Shown here piece after piece: positions 24,131 to 33,479 of a stretch of DNA of 64,000 bases. Numbering within the stretch: position 1 is the first letter of the stretch; each line of letters begins with the position of its first letter. Location of the stretch: NCBI GenBank assembly GCA_026826555.1, contig JAKSZT010053887.1:65345653-65409652 (forward strand). The letters run 5' to 3'. The notes beneath the pieces were generated by a model that was not told the origin of the DNA, did not search any database, and was given only the letters and a program-made list of their open reading frames with translations. A program made the position numbers and the translations under genes. The stretch comes from Tolypeutes matacus. Lineage: Eukaryota; Chordata; Mammalia; Cingulata; Chlamyphoridae.

Positions 24131-24259
24131 TTTTGTTTGATTAACTAATTGTATGTGATGCACTGAAATAGGAAAACTGATATAGGAAAGCTCAGGCAGT
24201 AGAACAAATTTGATAGTTGAGGGTGTAATTCAATTGTTTCCTTTTGAACATGCTTGCAA

Positions 24260-24690
24260 TTTCTACTTAGGAGTACAAACTCCTAAGGATGAATTATTAG
24301 CTCTTCAATTCTGATTCACCTATTTCTCCAAACACATGCCTCTTTAATCCCAACAAATATACATAAATGCTATCTTCCAAAATAAATCTGCTATTCCATT
24401 TCACTTTATCTGAATTACCTACCTTTTCATGCTTTCCTAAATAATTCCTGTACATCCTATACAGACTAAGTACATGACAGTTTACTTCCATATCTGTCTC
24501 TGACCCTTATCAAGCTCAATTGCTTCTCCCCAAGCATTATTGAATTCACTTTATTCACACTTTTATTAGAAGGTAACACATTGTCATTCTCATCAGCTAT
24601 ACCATGAATTCCTCAAAGGTAAGTCTATCTCTAATTTATATTAGGATTCCTAGAACGTAGCCCAGTGCATAAATTCTCACTAAAGATAAA
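24260..24690 (+). mobile_element. LINE-2 3' fragment
   Basis: Contains the L2 3'-end word order: aattcctcaaaggtaagtctat, ttaggattcctagaacgtagcccagtgcataaattctcact. Diverged. Confidence 0.55.
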
Positions 24691-25006
24691 CCTCCTGAGC
24701 ACACATGATGAAAAACAGCTCATAAACAGTATTTTCAGACCCACCCACATATGTAATCATTCTCTCTAGATATATTTTAAGTGGGAAGGACAAAGGTATG
24801 GTTGAAAAGCCAAAGGTATGTTTAGAAAGCCTATAGCAAAAATATAGCTTTTTATTAAAACAAACCTCTATTTACATGCATTTTTCTCTACAATGTAGAA
24901 ACATTTCATTTTATAATGGGGAAAACAATGCTGTCTTCAACTTCTCCCAGCACCCACTCTTTTGTTGGTAGTAGACATTGCATGAAGGAACACATTTTCA
25001 TACTAA

Positions 25007-25423
25007 ATGTGCACATTTGTAATTAAACCAAAATTATTTCTTTCAAAGTTGCAGATATGGGTCAAGAAGCTGACAGTGATTCAGGGACTAAGAGACAGTG
25101 ATAGTAGTGGATCTGGCTCAACTGCAGGGCCCATTGTGGAAGAAGATGAAAGCCAGCTGAATGAGTATATTCTCTCCCTTTCTGCTTCGTTTTACAACCA
25201 AGGGTTCTGCCAAAAATCTGTATATTGCTGCCAGACAAGCAAAGTCAATCCAAGCACATGTGTTGCAAAACTCAGCAATTGTATGATTGCCATTACTGAT
25301 CTATCTGTGAGGCTGTTACTTGCCACGTGTCACTTGACTCACAAAGGGAGGGTGAGAAGGGAAATTTCATTGGAAAGGATAGCAAAAAAAGCTTTGAGCA
25401 GTTTAGTAATTGTTGTCGCATAG
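25007..25423 (+). CDS. Unrecognised 138-codon open frame
   Basis: Open from an ATG at 25007, which is inside a pyrimidine-poor AT-rich stretch, to 25423. A splice-acceptor-like ttatttctttcaaagttgcag ends near 25054, so the more plausible coding part would start there. The peptide has a Ser/Gly/acidic segment (DSDSSGSGSTAGPIVEEDES) and several Cys. No family is recognised. It could be a pseudogene or an unnamed repeat. Confidence 0.22.
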   Translation: MCTFVIKPKLFLSKLQIWVKKLTVIQGLRDSDSSGSGSTAGPIVEEDESQLNEYILSLSASFYNQGFCQKSVYCCQTSKVNPSTCVAKLSNCMIAITDLSVRLLLATCHLTHKGRVRREISLERIAKKALSSLVIVVA

Positions 25424-25834
25424 TAATTAGGAAATCCTTAGCTCAAAAATTAAAAAAAAATAACTTCATATAATTTGAGGAACAAAGCCCTTTACTTTCT
25501 TTATTAACTTGTTACATGCAAATGGAGTTCCAGTCATTAGTTCAGTGTAGAAGTAAAAGAATGATGGCTAACCAAAAAATGCAAAACATCAAAGGTCCAT
25601 TATCTTGGATTGTTAAGTAACAAAAATTTCATTAACTGAGACTCAAAGATGTCAAATCTTGTGTAAGCTCAAGATAGGACTTCATTATCAATGAAATAGG
25701 GGTTAATAAAAATATGAATACTGTGAAAAATATTTATGGGAAAATGTTGAAATTTCTTTTGAGGACAAACTGTTTTTCACACATTTTAGTTCTGTCAATA
25801 TGCTAACAATGTGCAAATCAAAAGTAACGTAATA

Positions 25835-25965
25835 ATAGCAAGTAACATTTACTATGCAAGTGTAATGAACTGGATGCGATGCTACAAGTTTATTATTTTT
25901 AATCCTCCTAAAGTTTTCAAAGTGAGAAAACTGAGGCTATGGAAGTTATCTACTCACTTAAAATG
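25835..25965 (+). mobile_element. MIR SINE fragment
   Basis: agtaacatttactatgcaagtgtaatgaactggatgcgatgctacaag... ttaatcctcctaaag ... tgagaaaactgaggctatg follows the MIR core and its 'gagaaactgaggc' block. Confidence 0.65.
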
Positions 25966-26515
25966 CTTGTGGGATTTCTATGATTAATACCTCTTTGGCC
26001 TAATTTTTATGTGCAGATTGTACCTGACCATACCTGATCATGGTTTAAATTAGATTAACTTGCCCTCAAATTAGGTATAGTCCACAAAGTAGACAAAAAC
26101 AAAATGGAAATTTTGCTCATTCATTTAGTGTCACTTTTACTTCTTTCTTTCCTATGCTGGACAGTGGATATTTTCCTCATTATAAAATACAATTTTCAGT
26201 GTATCTTAACTATTAAACATAACTACCTGTCTAATATTTCTTAAAATAAGTTTTATTTCCTTTATATAATTTTTTACAGCACCGTTCACAATGGTGCATA
26301 TTGGGCAGTGCTTGATAAACATCTCAGTCCCTAAGCTATTGAGATAGCACAATCCAATAATATTGTATTATGAAGTACACATACAATACTGTACTAACTG
26401 AGAAAATCAATAGAACATAAAATGCCCATTAGAATAAGTCAATGAGAAATCTGAGGGATAAAAACAAATATTTGTCATGATAAGTTTCAGGTGGGAAATG
26501 ATAAATTAGGATTCT

Positions 26516-26530
26516 AAGAAACAGGTTTCT
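26516..26530. repeat. Putative 5' target duplication of element D
   Basis: aagaaacaggtttct compares with aaaaaacagttttct at 29942-29956 (13 of 15 identical), which follows the A-rich tail of element D. Confidence 0.55.
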
Positions 26531-26670
26531 ACAGAGAGTATCTATAACTGCAAGCAAGACAGTTCTGACCATCAGCCCCATGGGCTCTAAGCCCCTTCTC
26601 AGTTGGAAGCAGAGTGAGCATCATCATCCCAAAATCCTAGGACTGAGGAATGAACAAACATAAGGGGGGG
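26531..26670 (+). mobile_element. ORF-less L1-tailed element, copy D, left part
   Basis: Aligns with copy A from about 3296 onward (cagagagtgtctgcaactgcaagcaag type word, then agccccttctcagtt, gagcatcatcatccc, aatcctaggactgaggaatgaac). The copy is 5'-truncated and is interrupted at 26670 by a MaLR provirus. It resumes at 29509. Confidence 0.75.
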
Positions 26671-27320
26671 TATATTTGCCAGCCAAAAGGGTGCGGATGC
26701 AAAGTACCAGAAATCTGTTGGCTTTTATAAAGGGTATTGATTTGGGGTAGAAGCTTACAGTCACAAGGCCCTAAAGAATCCAACTTAAGTTCCCGTAAGA
26801 GGTACTTTCTCACCAAATGTCTATTGCCACATGTAGAAGCAAGATGGCTGTCAATATCTGTGAGGGTTCAGCCTTCCTCTTTTCTTTTAAGGCTCAATGA
26901 GTGCAGTTTCTTCTGCTCTCAGCTATGGGCAGGCATAGGGCTACTCTCTCTTTCCAGGGCTCACTTCTTTCTGGGCTCAGCTTCTCTGGTCTCTTCACAA
27001 AGTCAGCTGTAGACTATCAGGCTCATCTCTCTTCCTGGGGCCTCTGCAATGTCTATGGAGCTGTCTCTCTTTCTCTGTGTTCTTTTCCATGTATCTAATT
27101 TATTTTCTGTCTCCCTGACTGCGCATCTGTTTATAAAGCTCACAAGGGGGTGGGATACAACCCTGCATGCTTCAATGCTGTGGTCAAATCAAAGCCCTAA
27201 TCTTAACATAATCAAGTTTGAATTTAATACAATCAAAGGGTATCACACCAAGAAAACAGACCAGTTTACAAACAAAAATAGTGTTTCTTTTTGCAATTCA
27301 TAAATAATATCAAACTGCCA
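26671..27320 (-). repeat. MaLR LTR, 3' in sense
   Basis: Matches 28857-29508 from end to end, including tggcttttataaaggg and aatcaaagccctaatctta. The first base pair has mutated from TG to TA. Open frames across it are chance. Confidence 0.85.
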
Positions 27321-28856
27321 TGCTCCACCCTCTGAATTCCAAAAAGACCTTACAATATTAACAACAATTTAAATCAGAAACAATGCTAAATAAAAAATCA
27401 CATCACAATCAGTTTATAGAAATACATTTTGTCTTGGGGCAAAATCTCATCTGGCTGTAGACCTCTGAAGCTTGTAAAACAATTTATCTGCACCCAATAT
27501 ACAAATAACAAACATTTGGATTATCATAAGGAGAAATTGGGAAGGAAACATGAGTCACGGGCCTGCAGGGCATACTTCATTAGATTTCAAAGTCTGAGAG
27601 TCATTCTCAAGATGATGGTTTCTTCTCCCTGGGGCCTCTTGGAGGCCCACCCTTTCCACAGGTTTGTCCAATGGCCATTTTCTTGGTTCCACCCTCTTCA
27701 AGTATCTGGGTGGCAACCAAGCTCCAGACCTCACCCTCCAGAAACACTGAGGTGATGGCTACCCTTTCCCTGACCTATGGAGAACAAGTCCCAGCCTCCT
27801 TAGTACAGTGAGGTGACAGCAACATTCTCCCTAATCTCTGGCATACAGGCCCAACTCTCTCAGTACAATGAGTTGGTGACCTGGCCTTTCCTAATCTATG
27901 GGGGAAAAGTCCACCCCTCTCAGTCCTATGGGGTGTTAACTTCACTCTCCCCAACCCGTAGGGAATGTGCTCCACCCTCTCTGTAGCCTGGGGTGGTGAA
28001 ACTTTCCTAGAACAGTGGGCTGGAGCATCCATCCTATTCAAATGTCAGGGAAAACTCACCCTTTCTGTACATATGGGTGGGATTCTTCTCTTGACCCAAG
28101 AAGATGTCTTAATTCCAGACCTCAACTTCCATGGCTTTCCTCTTAAAGCCATTTTCCCTTTCATCTCTCCCCTACATGTCCCTTTTAGTCCAGGCTGACA
28201 GTGGTTTTGTTCATACAGCTTTCTCATAAAGCCTGTTGGTTTAGCATGCAGGAAGCAGGGGTCCAAGCCATTAGACAGTAAAGCTTTCCACAAGTCTTTC
28301 CTAGATAACTGCATTTTCAATTCTGACTTACAAGTTCCAAATTTAGTTAATTCCTCAAAAAGGGCACTGTCAACTGGAGGCTTGATTTCCAGAGGCTTGG
28401 AATTTCTGGAATCAGTTTCTGTTTAATTTGTTCCTAACAATTCAGTTATTACCTTATCTCTTTCCTCTAATAATTTTCTATAAGCTGCAATGAGAAGCCA
28501 GGTTGCATTATCCACAGTTAGTTTGGAAATATCTTTGGCTAAATGTCCAAGCTATTGTTTTCAAATTCTGCCTTCCATACAACATCAATAGTCGATCTTA
28601 CTATGTTCTCTGCAACTTTAAAACACAGATCAGCTTTCCTCCAGTTTCCAATAATAGTTTCATCATTTACTTCTAAGGCCTTATTAGAAGTAACTTTAGG
28701 CTCCATATTCATATTAACAGTCTCTTCAAAGCAATCTAGGCCTTTTCTATCAAGCATCTCACAATTCTTCCACAAAATACCCCTTATCCATTTATAAAAT
28801 GGTTCCAGCATTTTCATAATTGCAAAAGCACCACCCCACTTCTCAGTACCAAATCC
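27321..28856 (-). mobile_element. MaLR internal region with 60-bp repeats
   Basis: The right edge read on minus (ggatttggtactgagaag) follows the 5' LTR. A gag-like remnant follows. About 27737-28036 is a run of roughly five diverged 60-bp units (unit starts near 27737, 27797, 27857, 27917, 27977), each with a ctctc/ctcc...cag start and a ccacc end. The same period occurs in the provirus at 61.7 kb, so the array belongs to the family. Confidence 0.75.
28541..28850 (-). pseudogene. Remnant of a MaLR gag-like frame
   Basis: An open frame of 172 codons at 28539-29057 runs from inside the 5' LTR into the internal region, and only the internal part is meaningful. Its residues (for example NWRKADLCFKVAENI) recall the short gag-like frame seen in mammalian MaLR internal sequences, as I remember them. 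It ends at a stop near 28541. The homologous segment at 63.5-63.8 kb is broken by several stops. It is not expected to be functional. Confidence 0.5.
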
Positions 28857-29508
28857 TGTATTAGTCAGCCAAAAGTGTGGATACAAAGTACCAGAAATAT
28901 GTTGGCTTTTATAAAGGGAATTTATTGGGGGTAGAAGCTTACAGTCCCAAGGCTCTAGAGAGTCCAACTCAAGGTACCATAAGAGGTACTTCCTCATCAA
29001 ATGTCTGTTGTCACTTGTTGAAGCCAAATGGTTGCTGATATCTGCAAGATTCAGCATTCCTTTTCCCTCTTAAGGCTCTGTTGGTGAAGCTTCTTCTGAT
29101 CTCAGCTGTAGGCAGGCATAGGGGTCCTCTCTCTTCCCGGTGTTCATTTCTTTCTGGGCTCTGCTGTTCTGTTCTCTTCACAAGGTCAATTGTAGGCTAT
29201 GAGGCTTACCTCTCTTCCTGGAGCCTCTACCATGTCTATGGAGCTGTCTCTCCTCCTCTGTGTTCTTCTTCATGTATCTACTTTTGTTTCTGCTTCCTAT
29301 ATTGAGGGCCTGTTTATATAGCCCACCAAGGGGGCATGCTCAACCCTGCATGCCCTAATGACTGTGGTTGAATCAAAGCCCTAATCTTAGCATAATCAAG
29401 TTTTTAACTTAATACAATCAAAGGGTATCATGCCCAGTGGAACAAATCAGTTTACAAACATAATCAATATGTCTTTTTGGAATTCGTAAATAATATCAAA
29501 CTGCCACA
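28857..29508 (-). repeat. MaLR LTR, 5' in sense
   Basis: 652 bp with intact TG...CA termini. Partner of 26671-27320. Belongs to the same LTR family (called Y in this annotation) as 37139-37780 and 40055-40690. Confidence 0.87.
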
Positions 29509-29941
29509 AGGGGAATACAGAATTATTTTTATTCTAATAATGGAAGAACTTGTAATGTTGATACAAAGGCAGTGGTCACCAAAGGTTCTGAGGGGAGGGA
29601 GAGGGAAGAATAGGTGCAACATGGGGAATTTGGGGGACATTGGAATGTTCTGCATGACATTATAATAATGGATACAGGCCATTATACACTTTGTCAAAAC
29701 CTTTTTAAAATTGTGCAAGGCAAAGTGTAAACCATTGTAACTATAGACCATGGTAGGTGGCAATACTTCAATATGTATTAATCAATTGTAAAAAATGTAC
29801 CATGCTAATGAAAGATGTTGTTAAAGAGGAAAAATGTGTGAGGGGTAGGGGGTAGGTATATGGGAATCCCCTATATTTTTGATGTAACATTTATGTAATC
29901 TAAATCTTTAAAAATAATAATAAAAAAAAAATAAGGAAAGA
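29509..29941 (+). mobile_element. ORF-less L1-tailed element, copy D, right part
   Basis: Continues the alignment with copy A where the left part stopped: aatggaagaacttgtaa, ggcagtggtcaccaaaggttctgag, then the L1-type tail (gccattatacactttgtc, aatgaaagatgttgttaa, atgggaatccc) and an A-rich end at 29910-29941. Confidence 0.8.
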
Positions 29942-29956
29942 AAAAAACAGTTTTCT

Positions 29957-30360
29957 GGCCAGAACAACTAAATTACAAAAGATAATACATGCTTCTTAAG
30001 TGTTTGTCTTAGTTTCTTCAACTTTTCAATGGGTATTTATTAAAAACAAAGTCTAAAAGACTATACATCAAACTATCTCTGAGTAGAGAGTACACAGGTA
30101 ATTTATAGTATCATAATTTTGCTCTTCTCTACTTCTGAAGTAGATATCTATCTTTTCACTGTGGAGCTAAAACTTAAAACTGTAATTTTAAGATGTCCCA
30201 CTGTAAATAGTGACCATGGTACATGCTGAACTTAAAGCTCAAAAGTTAATTGATTTGAAAGCAATGTAAAATACTATCATGAAAGTTACATTAAGCAAGA
30301 TTCTTCTAGAAATATTAAATGAGAATGCATTCTTCATGGTAGGTGGTACTGATATATTAG
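29957..30360. other. AT-rich sequence without recognised gene
   Basis: Nothing recognised. Confidence 0.4.
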
Positions 30361-30765
30361 GTGTTATTTTTTTTCTAACATTATTTTAGGAAAAACTTTA
30401 AATACACAGAAAAGTTGGAATAATTTTACAGTAAACATTCATATGTCTACCATATCACTTCTGCAATTAACATTTTACTATATTTGCTTTATCACATATC
30501 TATGGATCTAACCATCTCTCTATCCATAGATTCATCGATCTTATTTTTTTATGGATTTTAAAGAAAGTCACAGACTTCGGTATACATCCCCACAAACACT
30601 TCAACATGCAGATTATTAACTAGGGGTCAATATTTGTTTCTGGTGCCTTTTTGTTGTTGCTGTTTTGAAGTAAACTTCACATATAATTAAATGCATGCCT
30701 CTTTAGTGTAGCTATCAATGAATTCTGACAAATACATGTAGAAGTTAATTTTAAAAGGGTATGGA
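30360..30765 (-). mobile_element. Old L1 (L1M-type) fragment
   Basis: Reads, in the plus direction, like the antisense of an old L1 3' region (aaacattcatatgtctacc, tttatcacatatctatgg, gtaaacttcacatataattaaatgca). The family is approximate. Confidence 0.4.
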
Positions 30766-33090
30766 CTCAGAGTAACTCCTCCTCTTTTTGTTTTCTCAAT
30801 GTCTTTCTAGCTTTGTGGATTGAAGACGATAAATGAAAATCAAATACCCAGCTTTAATGAATTGTATGTTATAAGCATGTTCACAATTTATATTAGAGTT
30901 TTAAGTTGCAAGCAACAGCATCCAACTCAGGTGGATCAAATCTTCTCTGCTTAAGCAGTAAAGAAATGTCTTGAACATGGATTAAGTATATATATTTCAA
31001 ATGAAGAGAATAGAAAAAGCACCAGTAAGCTTGAGAGCTAGGCTTTGAAACAGGTGGAGACAAGTAACAAAAGAACAAATAACTAGGATCAATAAACTAT
31101 ATTGAGGAAGACACAGTGGACCAGACACTGCACATTGCCAGAGGCACCACTACTGCCAATGAGACAAGGAGCTGCCATAGCCCACCACCAATAATTGCTA
31201 TTCCTTGCAACTCCATATCGTGATGCAAGGTCACTTTTGAGTGTCCCTTATTGGTCCACCTAGGTCACATGCTCATGCCTGAGGTGTTTTAGTTTATATG
31301 GTATAAAGGGAGCTTAGTTTACAAATAAGAGCTATGCTCCTAATAGAAGAATTCTCTAAATATAGAAAGGGAGTTAATTTGACTGGCACCAAGAAAAGGG
31401 CAAATACTCATATTTATGTAAACAAACTTAATTTTATTTTTATCTTCTCAAAAATCCTGCAAGGTAATAACCAGGGCAGTCAAAACATTCTTGTTTTTTT
31501 TTTTTTTTTAAAACTGAAATTTTTTAGGCAACTAATAATTTCCTATCTTTGCCTTGTTACCATATTTTCTAGTGGAGGATCACATTCTATTTACATGGCT
31601 TGGGGAGTAAGTTCTTATCAGATTAAAACAGAGAGCCCTAGTCTCTGGACCCAGCAGCAGGGCTACAGGATATGTGTGGTACTGATTGACACAAATTGGG
31701 CCAGATGGAATTTAGCAAGAAATCTAGACATTAAATCTACACTCTGGCCATTCTTTATAATAGAATTTGAAAGCTAAAGGCAAACTATTTCAGCTGGGAG
31801 ATAAAGTTGGTCAACAGCAAGACTGAACAAGGAAACAGCCCAGAGTGATAATTGAACTGAGAGCCCTGATGGCAATCATGGTTGGTGGTTCCAGTTATTT
31901 TCCTGGGGCCTGGCCACATGAGGCCCATGTGAACTGTGAATTACCCGATGCTCCGTTCTAATAATAAATTTTCATTTTTGATTCAGCAATTCCCAATAGT
32001 TTTAGTATTTGTCACCAAGAATTATAATCATTACATTAATTCTAGGTAGATAACCCTGACCTGAAACCTGCTTTCTAACTCTGGTTTCAGCCCACGTTAC
32101 AGCGATACATCAGAAGTTAATGTGTGGACCTCAACATTTTCTAACTGCAATCTTTCATGTAATTAACACTGAATTTAATCCTTTCCTAATACATAATGCC
32201 ATAGAATAATGAGTTTCCTTCGAAACAAAGAATGCCTGCTTGTCCTCTGAGAAACAAATGTAAAACCAAAAAAGGATCAAGAAGTATTGAAGAACCATCT
32301 AATCTCCACTTAAATTAATATGCATTTTATCTTCTCCACTGTTTCTATAAAACATTAGGAAGGTTGCAAGTTCAAGCTCTTCTGTCAATGAAACTGTAGA
32401 GCTTTTGGACCTTCCAAGAGATTGACTCCAAATATGGCAGTTTCTTGCTATAAGTAATGTGCATATAAGAGCCAATAACTCATCCCTGCAAGCTCTAATT
32501 CCATAATAATTTATTTCAGGGCCTTGGCAGCTAATGCTTCACTCACTATTAATAGATAACTATGCAAGTGTGTAGGTGGTACTTTCAGTTTAGTGATGCT
32601 GTAGTTAATTTCTTTAATTTATAAAGTATTTATAAATCTCATCTATGCAATACTTCTGAAACTGTGTAGGCAGAAACCAGTTATCTCCTTATCTCACAGC
32701 TTTCCAAATTATATCCATTCTTGTACCCCACATAATCAGGTATACTCCTTCTACTGATTCTGCTGTGTGACTTCCCATCTGTTACTTTGTATCTTGTGAT
32801 ATAGCTGATTATTTGTATGGTTCATGATTATTTTATTACAATTGCTCTACAGACGGTTGTGTTACAGTGAACTTAAGGGTTTGTTGCAATCCAGATTCCT
32901 GGGTTCTATCTCAGCCCTGCAAGCATCACGTTCAACTGTTATCACAGTGAATTCTCCTTACTTATATCTGGTAATACTCCATGCCCTGAAGCTTATTTAT
33001 CTAATGATAGCATAGTCATATCAGCTTTGTTATGCTCAATGTTTGTATGTTATATCTCTTCTCAAATTTTTACTTCCAAATTATTTATGG
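30766..33090. other. AT-rich sequence, unassigned old repeats, no gene
   Basis: The stretch 30880-31320 (gcaagcaacagcatccaactc ... ggtcacatgctcatgcctgagg) resembles a common old mammalian repeat that I cannot name. The open frame at 31334-31777 crosses a T-run and shows no motif. No exon was supported. Confidence 0.35.
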
Positions 33091-33106
33091 ATGATTTTAA
33101 TTTCAT

Positions 33107-33249
33107 ATAATTTTTTATGTGTCACACAATGCTTTGTTCTTTTGATTTTTCTCCTATTTAAAAGGTAAAAAGCATTCTTAGCTTGTAGGCTATTGAAAAA
33201 CAAGCAGTAGGCTGGATTTGGTCTACCATAATTTGTCAATCCTTGTGCT
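33107..33249. mobile_element. hAT-like non-autonomous DNA transposon, other end
   Basis: The order tataattttttatgtgtcaca, attcttagcttgtaggct, gctggatttggtcta and tttgtcaatccttg mirrors the opposite terminus of the family at 356-541. The terminal repeat is degraded. Confidence 0.5.
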
Positions 33250-33479
33250 ACAACAGAAAATAAATTTAATCATATTAAAAAACAATGGATTCAATATGTG
33301 TAGTTCATTTTCTCAGTTGATATTTATTGATTATCTAAATTGGGCAAGGAACTGTACAATTTCAACAGTGAATAAATAACTCAGGACTTTAAAATCCGAC
33401 AGAGGAAATAATACATATAAATATATAGACAATCCAATAATAAATGTGTTTAGTGACACAACAGCATTATGTAGAATAT

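Larger units (their letters stand above)
26671..29508 (-). mobile_element. Non-autonomous MaLR provirus, LTR-internal-LTR
   Basis: Two directly repeated LTRs (26671-27320 and 28857-29508) flank a ~1.53-kb internal region. The right LTR has TG...CA ends (tgtattagtcagcc to caaactgccaca). Read on minus it has a TATA-like region and an internal region resembling MaLR internal sequence from memory. The first ~100 bp of the two LTRs differ at about a dozen positions by eye, so the insertion is old. It was inserted into copy D; a g-rich host run lies on both sides (taaggggggg and aggggaat), compatible with a ~5-bp duplication. No functional gag, pol or env is present. It would have needed proteins from related elements. 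Confidence 0.85.

Noticed and set aside
27775..28041. 88-codon frame with a ~20-residue repeating peptide
   Set aside because: Explained by the 60-bp minisatellite of the MaLR interior; no start context and the other provirus does not keep it open.
26671..29508. Possible CRISPR-like spaced repeats from the two similar segments
   Set aside because: There are just two copies of ~650 bp with TG...CA ends, which is an LTR pair; the 60-bp units are contiguous and have no spacers.
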